Source of the DNA: JBNNGK01 sp050268245
Lineage (GTDB): Bacteria > Pseudomonadota > Gammaproteobacteria > Enterobacterales > Enterobacteriaceae
DNA: 64,000 nt
Assembly (NCBI RefSeq): GCF_050268245.1
Contig: NZ_JBNNGK010000003.1
Span: 124,001 to 188,000, forward strand
Direction: 5' to 3'
A program made the translations under genes and the position numbers. Within the stretch, counting starts at the first letter, position 1. Each line of letters starts with the position of its first letter. Below, piece after piece: positions 1 through 8,947 of this stretch. Under the pieces are notes generated by a model, which made no database searches, was not told where the DNA came from, and was given only the letters and a program-made list of their open reading frames with translations.

Positions 1-469
1 CGCCTAGGCGTTCGGCACCGTAATGTGCACCGAGCCCGCCGGTGAACAGACCGTAACCGTAGGCGATGTGTACTTTGTCTTTCGCCGTGGCACCCGCGGC
101 GCGCAAACTGCGCGCGACAATATCGGCCCAGTTATCAATATCGCGTTGGGTGTAACCGACGACCGTTGGCCGCCCGGTGGTACCTGATGAGGCATGAATG
201 CGAACGACTTGTTCTATCGGTACGGCGAAAGTATCGAAGGGATAGTTATCGCGCAAATCCTGCTTGGTGGTGTAGGGAAAGTGCGCGATATCACTGAGCT
301 GTTGCAAATCATTGGGGTGGATACCTGCCTGATCGAACTTACGTTGATACATTGGCACGTTGTTGTAAGCGTGGTGCAGGGTCCACTTCAGGCGCTGTAG
401 TTGCAAAGCTTCGATCTCATCGCGTGAAGCAAATTCGATCGCATCGAGGAGCTGGGAATGGGTGGTCAT
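1..469 (-). CDS. paaK: Phenylacetate-CoA ligase, N-terminal part (cut by window edge)
   Basis: PaaK activates phenylacetate to phenylacetyl-CoA with ATP and CoA, the first step of the aerobic phenylacetate pathway in the cytoplasm. Only the first 156 codons are present; the rest lies beyond the left edge. The adenylate-forming motif SSGTTGRP is at residues 94-101, and the visible 3' part encodes YGLFTGGLGAHYGAERLG, typical of PaaK. The start is the ATG at 469-467, 17 nt after the paaJ stop, so it is the last visible gene of the leftward paa operon. Identity rests on family recognition plus the operon context. Confidence 0.93.
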   Translation of the reverse strand, partial: MTTHSQLLDAIEFASRDEIEALQLQRLKWTLHHAYNNVPMYQRKFDQAGIHPNDLQQLSDIAHFPYTTKQDLRDNYPFDTFAVPIEQVVRIHASSGTTGRPTVVGYTQRDIDNWADIVARSLRAAGATAKDKVHIAYGYGLFTGGLGAHYGAERLG

Positions 470-485
470 TGTTTTGGCCTCACGC

Positions 486-1691
486 TTAGACACGCTCAAT
501 AATCATGGCGATACCTTGGCCGACACCAATGCACAGGGTGCACAGGGCGTAGCGGCCAGCCCGCCGTTCCAGTTCAAACAGGGCAGCCAACGCCAGACGT
601 GCGCCGCTCATGCCTAACGGGTGGCCGAGGGCGATGGCGCCACCATGGGGGTTAACGTGCTCAGCGTCATCGGGTAAGCCAAGCTGGCGCATCACCGCTA
701 ATGCCTGTGCGGCGAAGGCTTCATTGAGTTCAATCACGTCCATCTGAGCCAGACTGAGCCCGGCAATTTCCAATACTTTACGGGTGGCGGGTAGCGGCCC
801 AATGCCCATAAAACGGGGTTCGACGCCGCAGGTGGCGGTCGCGATGATACGCGCACGGGGCGTGAGCCCTTGTTGCTGAGCCATGGTTTCAGAAGCGACA
901 ATCAGCGCCGCGGCGCCGTCGTTCACACCTGAGGCATTGCCAGCGGTAACGGTGCCGGGCTGGCGGAACGGTGTTTTCAGCGTTTGTAACTGCGCCAGCG
1001 TGGTGTCTGCGCGTGGGTGTTCATCTTGGCTGAACAGCGTCACGACGCCTTTTTTATCTTTGATGCTCACGGGTTCAATTTGTTGGGCCAGAATACCCGT
1101 CGCCTGTGCGTGGGCGGTACGTTGTTGGCTGCGCAACGCGAAAGCATCTTGGTCGGCACGGCTGATGGCGAACTGTGCCGCAACATTTTCGGCGGTTTCT
1201 GGCATAGAGTCGCTACCGAACTGCTGTTGCATCAATGGGTTAATAAACCGCCAACCCAGCGTGGTATCGAATAGCTGCGCCTGGCGGCTAAAAGCGCTCT
1301 CGGCTTTGCCCATCACCCAAGGCGCACGGGTCATTGATTCTGCACCGCCCGCCAAGACCAAACTGGCTTCTCCCGCTTTGATACTGCGGGCGGCCATTGC
1401 CAGCGCATCAAGACCGGAGCCGCACAGACGATTGAGGGTGGTTGCGGAAACGTTGTGCGGCAACCCGGCCAGCAAGGTCGCCATCCGTGCAACATTGCGG
1501 TTGTCTTCACCGGCTTGATTGGCACAGCCGAGGATCACATCATCAAGCTGCGCCCAGTCCAACTGCGGGTGGCGGGCCATCAGGGTACGCAACGGCAGGG
1601 CAGCCAGATCGTCAGCGCGAATCGTGGCTAACGCGCCGCCATAACGGCCTATCGGCGTGCGTACGCCGTCACAGATAAACGCATGATTCAT
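486..1691 (-). CDS. paaJ: 3-oxoadipyl-CoA/3-oxo-5,6-dehydrosuberyl-CoA thiolase
   Basis: PaaJ is a type II thiolase that releases acetyl-CoA from 3-oxoadipyl-CoA, leaving succinyl-CoA, and also cleaves 3-oxo-5,6-dehydrosuberyl-CoA. At 401 residues it matches the usual length. The acyl-accepting cysteine is visible at about residue 90 (LNRLCGSG). The second active-site region includes NPHGGAIALGHPLG, and the C-terminal cysteine motif CIGVGQG starts at residue 387. Its ATG overlaps the paaI stop by 4 nt (ATGA), indicating translational coupling. Alternative family names such as PcaF are possible, but the paa context settles the role. Confidence 0.94.
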   Translation of the reverse strand: MNHAFICDGVRTPIGRYGGALATIRADDLAALPLRTLMARHPQLDWAQLDDVILGCANQAGEDNRNVARMATLLAGLPHNVSATTLNRLCGSGLDALAMAARSIKAGEASLVLAGGAESMTRAPWVMGKAESAFSRQAQLFDTTLGWRFINPLMQQQFGSDSMPETAENVAAQFAISRADQDAFALRSQQRTAHAQATGILAQQIEPVSIKDKKGVVTLFSQDEHPRADTTLAQLQTLKTPFRQPGTVTAGNASGVNDGAAALIVASETMAQQQGLTPRARIIATATCGVEPRFMGIGPLPATRKVLEIAGLSLAQMDVIELNEAFAAQALAVMRQLGLPDDAEHVNPHGGAIALGHPLGMSGARLALAALFELERRAGRYALCTLCIGVGQGIAMIIERV

Positions 1692-2128
1692 GGCTGCTCT
1701 CCTAAAATGTGATGACCAAGCCGGTGAGATCGCCCACGGAACCAGGCGATGGTTTTACCGTGTTGGTTAACAATCTCCACATCGTATAGGCCCTGACGGT
1801 TGCCTTGATGGCGCATTTCAGCGCTGGCGGTGAGGCGATCGCCCGCTTGTGCTGGGCGTACAAAATCAATGCTGCAACCCAGAGTGACGGCGGCAAATCC
1901 CTGACTATTACAGGCATAAGCACATGCGGTATCGGCCAAGCTAAATAGCGGCCCACCGTGGCAAGTCTGATGGCCGTTGAGCATCTGCGGGCCGACGATC
2001 ATGCTGACTTGCGCAAACCCGCAATCAATGTGGTCGATCTGCATGCCCATCGCCTGAGCACAGGGATCGTGTTGGTACATCTGTTCGACGCAGCGTTGGG
2101 CTAACGCGCGCGCGGTATCGGCGCTCAT
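1688..2128 (-). CDS. paaI: Phenylacetate pathway hotdog-fold acyl-CoA thioesterase
   Basis: PaaI is a small hotdog-fold thioesterase thought to rescue CoA from dead-end ring-hydroxylated phenylacetyl-CoA intermediates. The 146-residue product carries the family core TCHGGPLFSLADTACAYACNS-like region in its middle. The frame is open upstream to 2272, but that part lies inside paaH. The ATG at 2128 gives the normal PaaI N-terminus and overlaps the paaH stop by 4 nt, so it is the preferred start. Function is inferred from the family and operon. Confidence 0.92.
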   Translation of the reverse strand: MSADTARALAQRCVEQMYQHDPCAQAMGMQIDHIDCGFAQVSMIVGPQMLNGHQTCHGGPLFSLADTACAYACNSQGFAAVTLGCSIDFVRPAQAGDRLTASAEMRHQGNRQGLYDVEIVNQHGKTIAWFRGRSHRLGHHILGEQP

Positions 2129-3660
2129 GGCTCTGCTCCTGACGTGGGGGCGGCATGGCCGGCCGCGTAGCGGCGCAGTAAGGGCATCGGCCGATAGCGC
2201 GGTTCCAGGTAGAACTGGTGGAGGTTTTCCAGCGTGGTTAGCAGCGTTTGCCAGCCGATTGCCTGACCCCATGCCAGTGGGCCGCGTGGATAATTAACCC
2301 CAAACCGCATGGCGTTATCGATATCGGCGGCGCTGGCGACCCGCTTATTCACCGCATCGAGCGCTTCGTTGACCAACATGGCGACGGTGCGCATCACCAG
2401 CAAACCGGGGTAATCCGGCAGTTTAATCACCTGTTTCCCGCATGATTGCAGCAGGTGAATAACGCTGTCGGTGTCCTGCGGCCGGTTTTGCTGCGCGGCG
2501 GTGAGGGTAAGGGTAGGGGCATGTTGATAATCAGCCGAGAGATCAAACAGCACGACCGGAGCGTGGTGCGCGTCGGCCAGTTGGCTGGCGGTCTGGCCGT
2601 TGGTCAACATAACCAGAACGTTATCAACGGTAGCAAAGGGGCGGTTCAGATCGGCTGGTTTGGCCGTTGACGCACATTTCCCCAGCAGGTCGGCAAAATC
2701 GGTTAAGGCCGACCAGTCACCGTATAGCGTGACCTCCGCGGTGGTTGATCGCGTGACCGGTTGCTGGTAAACCGCGGTTGCGGCTGGGGTTTGGTCATCG
2801 TATCGATAAAAGCCGCGCCCACGCTTACGCCCCAAATGTCCGGCGGCAACGCATTCTTGTTGCAGCAGCGATGGGGTAAAACGATCGTCATGGTAGAAAG
2901 CCTGGAATACCGATTGCGTCACGGCAAAATTGATGTCCTGACCAATTAAATCGGTCAATTGCAGTGGCCCCATGGTAAAGCCACCGGTGTCACGCATGAC
3001 CGCATCTAGCGTGGCGACGTCGGCGACTTGTTCTTCCAACGCCCGTAGCGTTTCAGCATAAAATGGCCGTGCGACGCGGTTGACGATAAAGCCGGGCGTC
3101 GAGCGGCATTGTACCGGATGTTTACCCCATTGCTTGGCCAGTGCGCTAAGTTGGTTCAAGGTCGCGTCACTGGTTTCAAGCCCGGCGACAATTTCCACCA
3201 GCTTCATCAGTGGAGCCGGGTTAAAAAAGTGCATACCGGCCATGCGCCGCGGGTAGTGCAGAACGCTGGCAATGGCGGTGATCGACAACGATGACGTGTT
3301 ACTGGCAAACAGCGTTTGGTTATTGCATATTGCTTCCAACTCGCGGAACAGACTTTGTTTGATCGCCAGTTTTTCCGCTACGGCTTCGATCACCAAGCGA
3401 CAGTCGGCCAGCTGCTGCAGTGAAGTGGCAAGGCGTATATTTTCCAGCAGCTGTTCGGTGCTGTCGCTCGCCGCTTTGCCCATGGCTACCCGCTGGCGCA
3501 GTCGTTGGCTCAATTGTGCCAGCGCCTTCACGGCGGCAGACGGGTCGCTATCGAACAGTGTCACCTGATACCCGGCAGCGGCAGCCACATGGGCGATGCC
3601 AATGCCCATGGTGCCAGCGCCGATGACTGCCAGCGGTATGTGTTGCGTTGGCATGCTCAT
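2125..3660 (-). CDS. paaH: 3-hydroxyadipyl-CoA dehydrogenase
   Basis: PaaH oxidises (S)-3-hydroxyadipyl-CoA to 3-oxoadipyl-CoA with NAD+ in the beta-oxidation-like part of the pathway. The N-terminus has a Rossmann nucleotide-binding motif (AVIGAGTMGIGIA, about residues 11-23). The central region holds the hydroxyacyl-CoA dehydrogenase signature, including AGMHFFNPAPLMKLVEIV and the FIVNRVARPF segment. The C-terminal region is a second 3HCDH domain with MRFGVNYPRGPLAWG. At 511 residues it is somewhat longer than the roughly 475-residue E. coli protein. An internal ATG two codons downstream (3654) is an equally possible start. Confidence 0.94.
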   Translation of the reverse strand: MSMPTQHIPLAVIGAGTMGIGIAHVAAAAGYQVTLFDSDPSAAVKALAQLSQRLRQRVAMGKAASDSTEQLLENIRLATSLQQLADCRLVIEAVAEKLAIKQSLFRELEAICNNQTLFASNTSSLSITAIASVLHYPRRMAGMHFFNPAPLMKLVEIVAGLETSDATLNQLSALAKQWGKHPVQCRSTPGFIVNRVARPFYAETLRALEEQVADVATLDAVMRDTGGFTMGPLQLTDLIGQDINFAVTQSVFQAFYHDDRFTPSLLQQECVAAGHLGRKRGRGFYRYDDQTPAATAVYQQPVTRSTTAEVTLYGDWSALTDFADLLGKCASTAKPADLNRPFATVDNVLVMLTNGQTASQLADAHHAPVVLFDLSADYQHAPTLTLTAAQQNRPQDTDSVIHLLQSCGKQVIKLPDYPGLLVMRTVAMLVNEALDAVNKRVASAADIDNAMRFGVNYPRGPLAWGQAIGWQTLLTTLENLHQFYLEPRYRPMPLLRRYAAGHAAPTSGAEP

Positions 3661-3662
3661 GG

Positions 3663-4457
3663 TTATTTCCCGGTGAAAGACGGCGTGCGTTTGGCGAAGA
3701 AAGCACTGACGCCTTCACGATAGTCATCACTCCGGCCGCCAAGGCGTTGCAGATCGCGTTCCAGATCGAGTTGCTGGTCGAGCGTATGGGTAGCAGCGCG
3801 GTGAATCGCCTGTTTAATCAAGCCGAGTCCGTAGGTCGGTTGAGTAGCCAAATGCTGCGCCAGCGTTTGGACGCACGATGTCAGCTCGCTGCTGTCCACC
3901 ATCTGCCAAATCATGCCCCACTCCAGCGCCTGTTGCGCCGTGATCTTGTCACCCAGCAACGCCATTCCCATGGCGCGCGCATGGCCAGCCAAACGCGGTA
4001 AAAACCAACTGCAACCGGAATCGGGTACCAAACCCAGTTTACAAAATGATTGAATAAAACAGGCGTTATCGGCGGCGATAACGATGTCGCAAGCCATTGC
4101 CAGCCCGGCACCTGCCCCGGCGGCTACGCCGTTAACCGCACAAACGATCGGCTTAGGCAGTGAGGTCAGGCGACGGATCAGCGGGTTGTAAAAACGCTCC
4201 ACCGAAAGGCCGAGATCCGGCATCTGTTGTTCGGCATTGACCGTACGATCGTTCAGATCCTGCCCGGCACAGAAAGCGCGCCCCGCACCGGTGAAAACCA
4301 CGCAGCGTACACTGTCGTCACGTTCAGCGACGGTTAACGCATCGGCCAACTGGCGATGCATTTCGTCATTAAAACTGTTCAACCGGTCTGGCCGGTTAAG
4401 GGTCAGCGTCAGCACCCCGGCTTCGATATGGCTCAAAATCATTGCGTTATCCATCAT
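3663..4457 (-). CDS. paaG: 1,2-epoxyphenylacetyl-CoA isomerase (oxepin-CoA forming)
   Basis: PaaG is a crotonase-fold isomerase that converts ring-1,2-epoxyphenylacetyl-CoA to oxepin-CoA and also shifts double bonds later in the pathway. The 264-residue protein shows the crotonase oxyanion-hole region (FCAGQDLNDR) and the CAVNGVAAGAGAGLAMACD segment. The family C-terminus DYREGVSAFFAKR is also present. It closely follows E. coli PaaG by eye and lies 2 nt from paaH and 1 nt overlapping paaF, so it is co-translated in the operon. Confidence 0.94.
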   Translation of the reverse strand: MMDNAMILSHIEAGVLTLTLNRPDRLNSFNDEMHRQLADALTVAERDDSVRCVVFTGAGRAFCAGQDLNDRTVNAEQQMPDLGLSVERFYNPLIRRLTSLPKPIVCAVNGVAAGAGAGLAMACDIVIAADNACFIQSFCKLGLVPDSGCSWFLPRLAGHARAMGMALLGDKITAQQALEWGMIWQMVDSSELTSCVQTLAQHLATQPTYGLGLIKQAIHRAATHTLDQQLDLERDLQRLGGRSDDYREGVSAFFAKRTPSFTGK

Positions 4458-5230
4458 TAGCGCCCTTGGTAGTGTGGTGTTCGTTTTTCGAAGAAGGCGG
4501 CGATGCCTTCGCGACGATCGTCAGTGGCAGCCAACGTTGCAAACTGCTGGCGTTCGATGGCCAGTCCGGCACTCAGTGGGGTTTCCTCCGCCAGTTTCAG
4601 CGCATGTTTAGCGGCGCGCAGTGCCAGCGGTGCGTGTTGGCTGATACGCGCGGCTAACTGCTGGCAGCGCTCCAGCGTCAGCGCATCCAGACAGACCTCA
4701 CTGACCAAACCGCTTTGCTGTGCCAACCGGGCGTCAATCGCTTCGCCACTCAGTACCATCTGGCTGGCGCGTGATTTCCCCACGCAGCGAATTAAGCGTT
4801 GTGTGCCGCCTGCGCCCGGCATCAGGCCGAGGGTAATTTCCGGCAGGCCGAAACGGGCACTTTCGCCACAAATGATGATGTCGCAGGCCAGCGCCAGCTC
4901 GCAGCCCGCGCCCAATGCGTAGCCGTTAACCGCCGCCAGTAACGGTTTGCTGAATTGCGTAAGCCGTTGCCAGAGTAAGGGGCGTCGATCCGCAAGGGTG
5001 GTAGATAAATCTTGCTGCTGAAGCTCGTGTAAATCGGCGCCGGCGGCGAAAAAACGTGGTGTACCGCCGATCACCACCGCACCGACCTCGCTATCGTTAT
5101 CGGCCTGTTCCAGCCAATAAACCAACTGATCCAGACACGGCGTGCTGAGCGCATTGCGGGCGTCTGGGCGGTGAAGCATCAGGGTGACGACGCGTTCCCG
5201 CTGGTGGCGAATAATCCAGGGCGTTTCCAT
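4457..5230 (-). CDS. paaF: 2,3-dehydroadipyl-CoA hydratase
   Basis: PaaF is an enoyl-CoA hydratase that adds water to 2,3-dehydroadipyl-CoA, giving 3-hydroxyadipyl-CoA for PaaH. The 257-residue crotonase-fold protein has the substrate pocket segment RFFAAGADLHEL and the family signature AVNGYALGAGCELALACDI. It also has LGLMPGAGGTQRLIR, typical of true hydratases with both catalytic acids. It sits next to paaG, also a crotonase, but the two are clearly different proteins rather than a recent duplication. Confidence 0.93.
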   Translation of the reverse strand: METPWIIRHQRERVVTLMLHRPDARNALSTPCLDQLVYWLEQADNDSEVGAVVIGGTPRFFAAGADLHELQQQDLSTTLADRRPLLWQRLTQFSKPLLAAVNGYALGAGCELALACDIIICGESARFGLPEITLGLMPGAGGTQRLIRCVGKSRASQMVLSGEAIDARLAQQSGLVSEVCLDALTLERCQQLAARISQHAPLALRAAKHALKLAEETPLSAGLAIERQQFATLAATDDRREGIAAFFEKRTPHYQGR

Positions 5231-5239
5231 TGATGGCTC

Positions 5240-6298
5240 CTATACGTCGAAATCCAGCACCACGCCATCACCTTTCGGCCACGACTGGCAACTGAGTACA
5301 TAACCTGCGGCTAACTGATCCGGCTCCAAGCTATAGTTAACGCCCATCTCCACGGCGCCGGATTGCACCTTACATTTGCAGGTGGCGCAGACGCCGCCCT
5401 TGCAGGCGTAAGGTAAATCCGCGCCTTGGCGCAGCGCGGCATCGAGAATGCTGTCATCGTGTGGCGCGACATCAATATTCAGCCGACGGCCATCGAGTTG
5501 TATTGCTACCTGTGTGGTAGCCCGATGGGCGTCGCTCTGTGGCCGTAGACTGATGCCGGGGGTGTTAAAACGCTCGCTGTGGATACGATCGTTAGGCATA
5601 CCTGCCTGCTGCAGGACGGCGTGGGCGTCATCCATCATCGTCTGCGGGCCGCAAATAAACGCCCGGTCAACGTCGCGATAGGCCAGCAGGCTATTACCCA
5701 GCGCTGTCAGGCGCTCACGGTCGATGCGGCCACTGAGCAGCGGGCTATCCAGGCTTTCCTGGCTGAACAGATACAGCGGTTGGAAACGCTGTGGATAACG
5801 ATTTTTCAGATCGGACAGCGTCTCCTTGAACATCACCGAACGGCTGCTGCGGTTGCCATAAATAAGGGTAAAGCGACTGTGCGGTTCGATTTGCAGCGTA
5901 GCCTTGATGATCGACAGCATTGGCGTAATGCCGGAGCCTGCGGCGATAGCCAGATAAGTGCCTCGTTGGTCAGCCTGCGGCTGATAGCCAAAGCGCCCCT
6001 GCGGCAGCATAACGTCCAATTTATCGCCGATCTTGAGCTGTTGATTGACGAATGATGAGAATCGCCCCTGATGAATGGCTTTTACGCCAATTTGCAGCAG
6101 CCCTTCTTGCGGCGCACTACAAATTGAATAGCAGCGGCGTAACTCCTCACCATTTAGCTGCGCTTTTAGCGTCAGGTGTTGACCGGGGATATAACAAAAA
6201 TCATTTTTCAGTTCATCAGGGAGATGCAAGGTGATGGCGACAGCATCCGCTGTTTCGCGTTCAATCGCGGCAACGTTCAGACGATGAAAAAGAGCCAT
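5240..6298 (-). CDS. paaE: Phenylacetyl-CoA 1,2-epoxidase reductase subunit
   Basis: PaaE passes electrons from NADPH to the PaaABC epoxidase. The N-terminal half is a ferredoxin-NADP reductase-like module: RRCYSICSAP is the FAD-binding segment and AAGSGITPMLSIIK binds nucleotide. The C-terminal about 90 residues form a plant-type 2Fe-2S ferredoxin with the cysteine cluster CKGGVCATCKC and a later Cys in LSCQSWP. The frame extends to 6322, but the ATG at 6298 gives the usual N-terminus (MALFHRLNV) and a 352-residue protein. Confidence 0.93.
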   Translation of the reverse strand: MALFHRLNVAAIERETADAVAITLHLPDELKNDFCYIPGQHLTLKAQLNGEELRRCYSICSAPQEGLLQIGVKAIHQGRFSSFVNQQLKIGDKLDVMLPQGRFGYQPQADQRGTYLAIAAGSGITPMLSIIKATLQIEPHSRFTLIYGNRSSRSVMFKETLSDLKNRYPQRFQPLYLFSQESLDSPLLSGRIDRERLTALGNSLLAYRDVDRAFICGPQTMMDDAHAVLQQAGMPNDRIHSERFNTPGISLRPQSDAHRATTQVAIQLDGRRLNIDVAPHDDSILDAALRQGADLPYACKGGVCATCKCKVQSGAVEMGVNYSLEPDQLAAGYVLSCQSWPKGDGVVLDFDV

Positions 6299-6312
6299 GG
6301 TTTTCTGCGCTC

Positions 6313-6816
6313 CTAAATACATTTGAAATAGTCAAACGGCTCGCGGCAATCACAGCAGCGGTACAGCGCTTTGCAGGCGGTGGAGCCAAACTCGCTGATC
6401 TTTTCGCTGTTTTCACTGTGGCAGCGCGGGCACTGAACGCCAGCGTGGCGGTGTGGCTGGTCGCAGGTATGGCCCTGCGGCGGTGCGATGCCATATTGGC
6501 GTAGGCGACGGCGAGCGTCGGCATTCATCCAGTCGGTCGTCCAGGCGGGGGCGAGGCGTATCTCCACCGTCACCGGGCTAAAACCGGCCGCGGTTAACCG
6601 TTGTTGAATGGCGTTAAGTAAAAATTCGGTCGCCGGGCAGCCGGAGTAAGTGGGCGTAAAGGTGATACGCCAGCCGTCGCCATCGCGTTCGACGTGACGG
6701 ATCATGCCGAGATCGGTAATCGATAGCACGGGTAACTCTGGATCGCTGATCTGGTGCAGGCATTGCCAGATCTGCGGGATCTCCGTGGGCTGTAAGCGAG
6801 TGATGTTCATCAGCAT
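6313..6816 (-). CDS. paaD: Phenylacetate pathway iron-sulfur/metal assembly protein
   Basis: PaaD is a MIP18/DUF59-type protein needed for a functional phenylacetyl-CoA epoxidase, probably through metal or iron-sulfur cluster delivery. The 167-residue product has the N-terminal DUF59-like half (DPELPVLSITDLGMIRHV, then TYSGCPATEF). Its C-terminal zinc-ribbon-like cysteine region has CPRCHSEN and later CCDCREPF. A second ATG two codons in (6810) is an equally good start. It lies 3 nt after paaC. The biochemical role is inferred from the family. Confidence 0.92.
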   Translation of the reverse strand: MLMNITRLQPTEIPQIWQCLHQISDPELPVLSITDLGMIRHVERDGDGWRITFTPTYSGCPATEFLLNAIQQRLTAAGFSPVTVEIRLAPAWTTDWMNADARRRLRQYGIAPPQGHTCDQPHRHAGVQCPRCHSENSEKISEFGSTACKALYRCCDCREPFDYFKCI

Positions 6817-6819
6817 TGT

Positions 6820-7578
6820 TTACCAATTGCAGTTCGGATAGGCGCGTGGCAGGAATTGCATTTCCGCCAATAAAAAACCGAGATGTTCACTGTGTTGGCC
6901 TTGTTTACCCCCCAGACGGAAGGCGGGTTGCTGTGGCAGCGTCAGCGTGGCCTGTTGCAGCGTGTCGTCGATGATGGCCTGCCACGGTTCCCGTAACTGA
7001 CGTGGGTCAACGGCGATGCCTTGTTCAGCCAACTCAAGCTCTATTTCATCGGCGTGGAACAGTTCGGCGGTAAAGCGCCACAGGGCATCCAGCGATTGCT
7101 GCATCTTTTGGTGGCTGATGGCGCTGCCGTCGCCAAGGCGAATCATCCAGTTACGGCTGAAACGTAGATGGTACTCTGCCTCTTTCACCGACTTGGCGGC
7201 GATGGCGGCGAGTTGTGTATCGGTGCTGCGGCTCAATGCCCGGTGCAGTAACAGGTGATATGCATCCAGCAGGAACTGGCGTACCAGCGTGTCGTTAAAT
7301 CCGCCGTTGGGTTGTTCGGCCAGTAGCAGATTATGGAACTCGCGCTCGTCACGGCCAAATGCCAGGCTATCTTCACTGTGCGCAGGCCCCATCAACGTGG
7401 CGGCGTAGCCGAGGAGGTTACGCGCCTGGCCGAGCAGATCGAGGCCGGTATTTGCCAACGCCAGATCGATTTCCAGCTCTGGCGCGTGGCCACACCAGGC
7501 GCACAGGCGTTGCGCAAGAATCAGCGGCGTATCGCCCTGACGTAAGAGGTAATCAATGCGTGGATCGCGTAGTGTCAT
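6820..7578 (-). CDS. paaC: Phenylacetyl-CoA 1,2-epoxidase structural subunit
   Basis: PaaC is the ferritin-like, non-catalytic partner of PaaA in the multicomponent phenylacetyl-CoA epoxidase. The 252-residue protein has the family's features: LANTGLDLLGQARNLLGYAA near the N-terminus, then EAEYHLRFSRNWMIRLGDGS and a C-terminal FLLAEMQFLPRAYPNCNW. It lies 7 nt from paaB in the operon. It is distinguished from PaaA by size and by weaker di-iron ligand motifs. Confidence 0.93.
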   Translation of the reverse strand: MTLRDPRIDYLLRQGDTPLILAQRLCAWCGHAPELEIDLALANTGLDLLGQARNLLGYAATLMGPAHSEDSLAFGRDEREFHNLLLAEQPNGGFNDTLVRQFLLDAYHLLLHRALSRSTDTQLAAIAAKSVKEAEYHLRFSRNWMIRLGDGSAISHQKMQQSLDALWRFTAELFHADEIELELAEQGIAVDPRQLREPWQAIIDDTLQQATLTLPQQPAFRLGGKQGQHSEHLGFLLAEMQFLPRAYPNCNW

Positions 7579-7585
7579 GCTGTCC

Positions 7586-7873
7586 TCACATATTTTTGAT
7601 GCCGTCAGGCAGGGTATAGAAGGTCGGGTGGCGATAGATTTTGTCCTCAGACGGATCGAAAAAGGCCTGACGATCTTCCGGCTGTGAGGCGATCAGATGG
7701 CAGGACGGCACCACCCAGATTGAACAGCCTTCGTTGCGGCGCGTGTAAGCATCACGCGCATTTTCCAATGCCATTTGCGGATCGGCAGCATGTAAGCTGC
7801 CAACGTGGCGATGTGCCAATCCCTGTTTGCTGCGAATAAAAACTTCATACAGCGGCCATTCAGCACGGATCAT
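7586..7873 (-). CDS. paaB: Phenylacetyl-CoA 1,2-epoxidase subunit PaaB
   Basis: PaaB is a small subunit required for the epoxidase complex and thought to bridge PaaAC and the reductase. The 95-residue length matches the family, and the start MIRAEWPLYEVFIRSKQGL with the segment HVGSLHAADPQMALENARD is characteristic. The end of the protein, including FDPSEDKIYRHPTFYTLP, is also typical. It sits between paaA and paaC with short spacers. The exact role is inferred from the family. Confidence 0.94.
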   Translation of the reverse strand: MIRAEWPLYEVFIRSKQGLAHRHVGSLHAADPQMALENARDAYTRRNEGCSIWVVPSCHLIASQPEDRQAFFDPSEDKIYRHPTFYTLPDGIKNM

Positions 7874-7896
7874 GAAATTGTCCTCTTAATGTCGAT

Positions 7897-8835
7897 TCAG
7901 GCAGCTTTGGAAGGCCGTTTGGCCGCGTGAGCCATTGCACCATCACGTACCCAACTGCCTGCTTGCCAGGCGTGACGTTTGGCTTGTAACCGTTCGTGGT
8001 TGCATTGGCCTTGCCCTTTAATCACCTGCGAGAGCTCGTGCCAGTCGATCTCGCCGAAGCGGTAATGGCCGCTGACTTCATCCCAGATCAGGTCAGGGTC
8101 GGGGGCACACATGCCGAGCGCATTGAGTTGCGGTACGGTGTTATCGATGAATTTTTGTCGCAGTTCGTCATTGCTGTGGCGCTTGATCTTCCACGCCATA
8201 CTTTGCGCACTGTGAGGAGAATCAGCATCGCTGGGGCCAAACATCATCAGTGCCGGCCACCAGAAGCGGTTGATGGCATCTTGTAACATGGCTTGTTGCG
8301 CGGCATTGCCGTTGGCCAGCACCGTCACAGCTTCATACCCTTGACGCTGGTGGAAACTCTCTTCTTTGCAAATCTTCACCATGGCACGGGCATAAGGCCC
8401 ATAAGATGCCCGGCATAGCGCTACCTGATTGACGATCGCTGCGCCATCGACCAACCAGCCGATCACGCCGATGTCAGCCCAGCTGAGCGTCGGGTAATTG
8501 AAAATCGAGGAGTACTTCATCTTGCCGTCGAGCATCTTTTGATAGATGTCTTGTCGTGAGCAGCCAAGCGTTTCGGCTGCGCTGTATAAGTACAGCCCGT
8601 GTCCTGCTTCATCCTGCACTTTGGCGAGTAACACCGCTTTGCGCTGTAGCGTTGGCGCCCGCGTGAGCCAATTGGCCTCCGGCAACATGCCAATAATTTC
8701 CGAATGGGCATGCTGGCCGATTTGACGAATCAGGTTTTGACGGTAGGCGTCTGGCATCCAGTCTTTCGCCTCAATAGCAATATCTGCCGCAATCTTGTCG
8801 TCAAAATGCTGCTGATGTTGTGTTTCAGTGAGCAT
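7897..8835 (-). CDS. paaA: Phenylacetyl-CoA 1,2-epoxidase catalytic subunit
   Basis: PaaA carries the di-iron centre that inserts one oxygen atom into the aromatic ring of phenylacetyl-CoA. The 312-residue protein shows the carboxylate/histidine ligand regions expected of this ferritin-like fold: VQDEAGHGLYLYSAAETLG in the first half and CKEESFHQRQGYEAVTVL in the second. It is the first gene of the leftward operon. The PaaX operator ends only about 14 nt upstream of its start codon. Confidence 0.95.
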   Translation of the reverse strand: MLTETQHQQHFDDKIAADIAIEAKDWMPDAYRQNLIRQIGQHAHSEIIGMLPEANWLTRAPTLQRKAVLLAKVQDEAGHGLYLYSAAETLGCSRQDIYQKMLDGKMKYSSIFNYPTLSWADIGVIGWLVDGAAIVNQVALCRASYGPYARAMVKICKEESFHQRQGYEAVTVLANGNAAQQAMLQDAINRFWWPALMMFGPSDADSPHSAQSMAWKIKRHSNDELRQKFIDNTVPQLNALGMCAPDPDLIWDEVSGHYRFGEIDWHELSQVIKGQGQCNHERLQAKRHAWQAGSWVRDGAMAHAAKRPSKAA

Positions 8836-8848
8836 GATTGCCTCTTTA

Positions 8849-8887
8849 TGATTCGTAAATAATGTTATTTAAGTTAAAAATGAATCA
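8849..8887. promoter_or_regulatory. PaaX operator, TGATTC-N27-GAATCA
   Basis: An inverted repeat TGATTC (8849-8854) and GAATCA (8882-8887) is separated by exactly 27 bp. This is the arrangement I recall for the E. coli PaaX repressor site, from which phenylacetyl-CoA releases the repressor. It lies just upstream of paaA in the divergent paaA-paaZ control region. The sequence match is direct; binding is inferred. A looser version (TGATAC at 9102, GAATAA at 9136) lies before paaZ and is much less certain. Confidence 0.75.
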
Positions 8888-8947
8888 TTTTACATAATCA
8901 TAAAGCTACAAGTTGATAACGAAAAGATCAAAGTGCTGCGTTGGGCT

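Noticed and set aside
883..1518. Long plus-strand frame of 211 codons opposite paaJ
   Set aside because: It is the antisense frame of paaJ, with no family resemblance and no ribosome site of its own.
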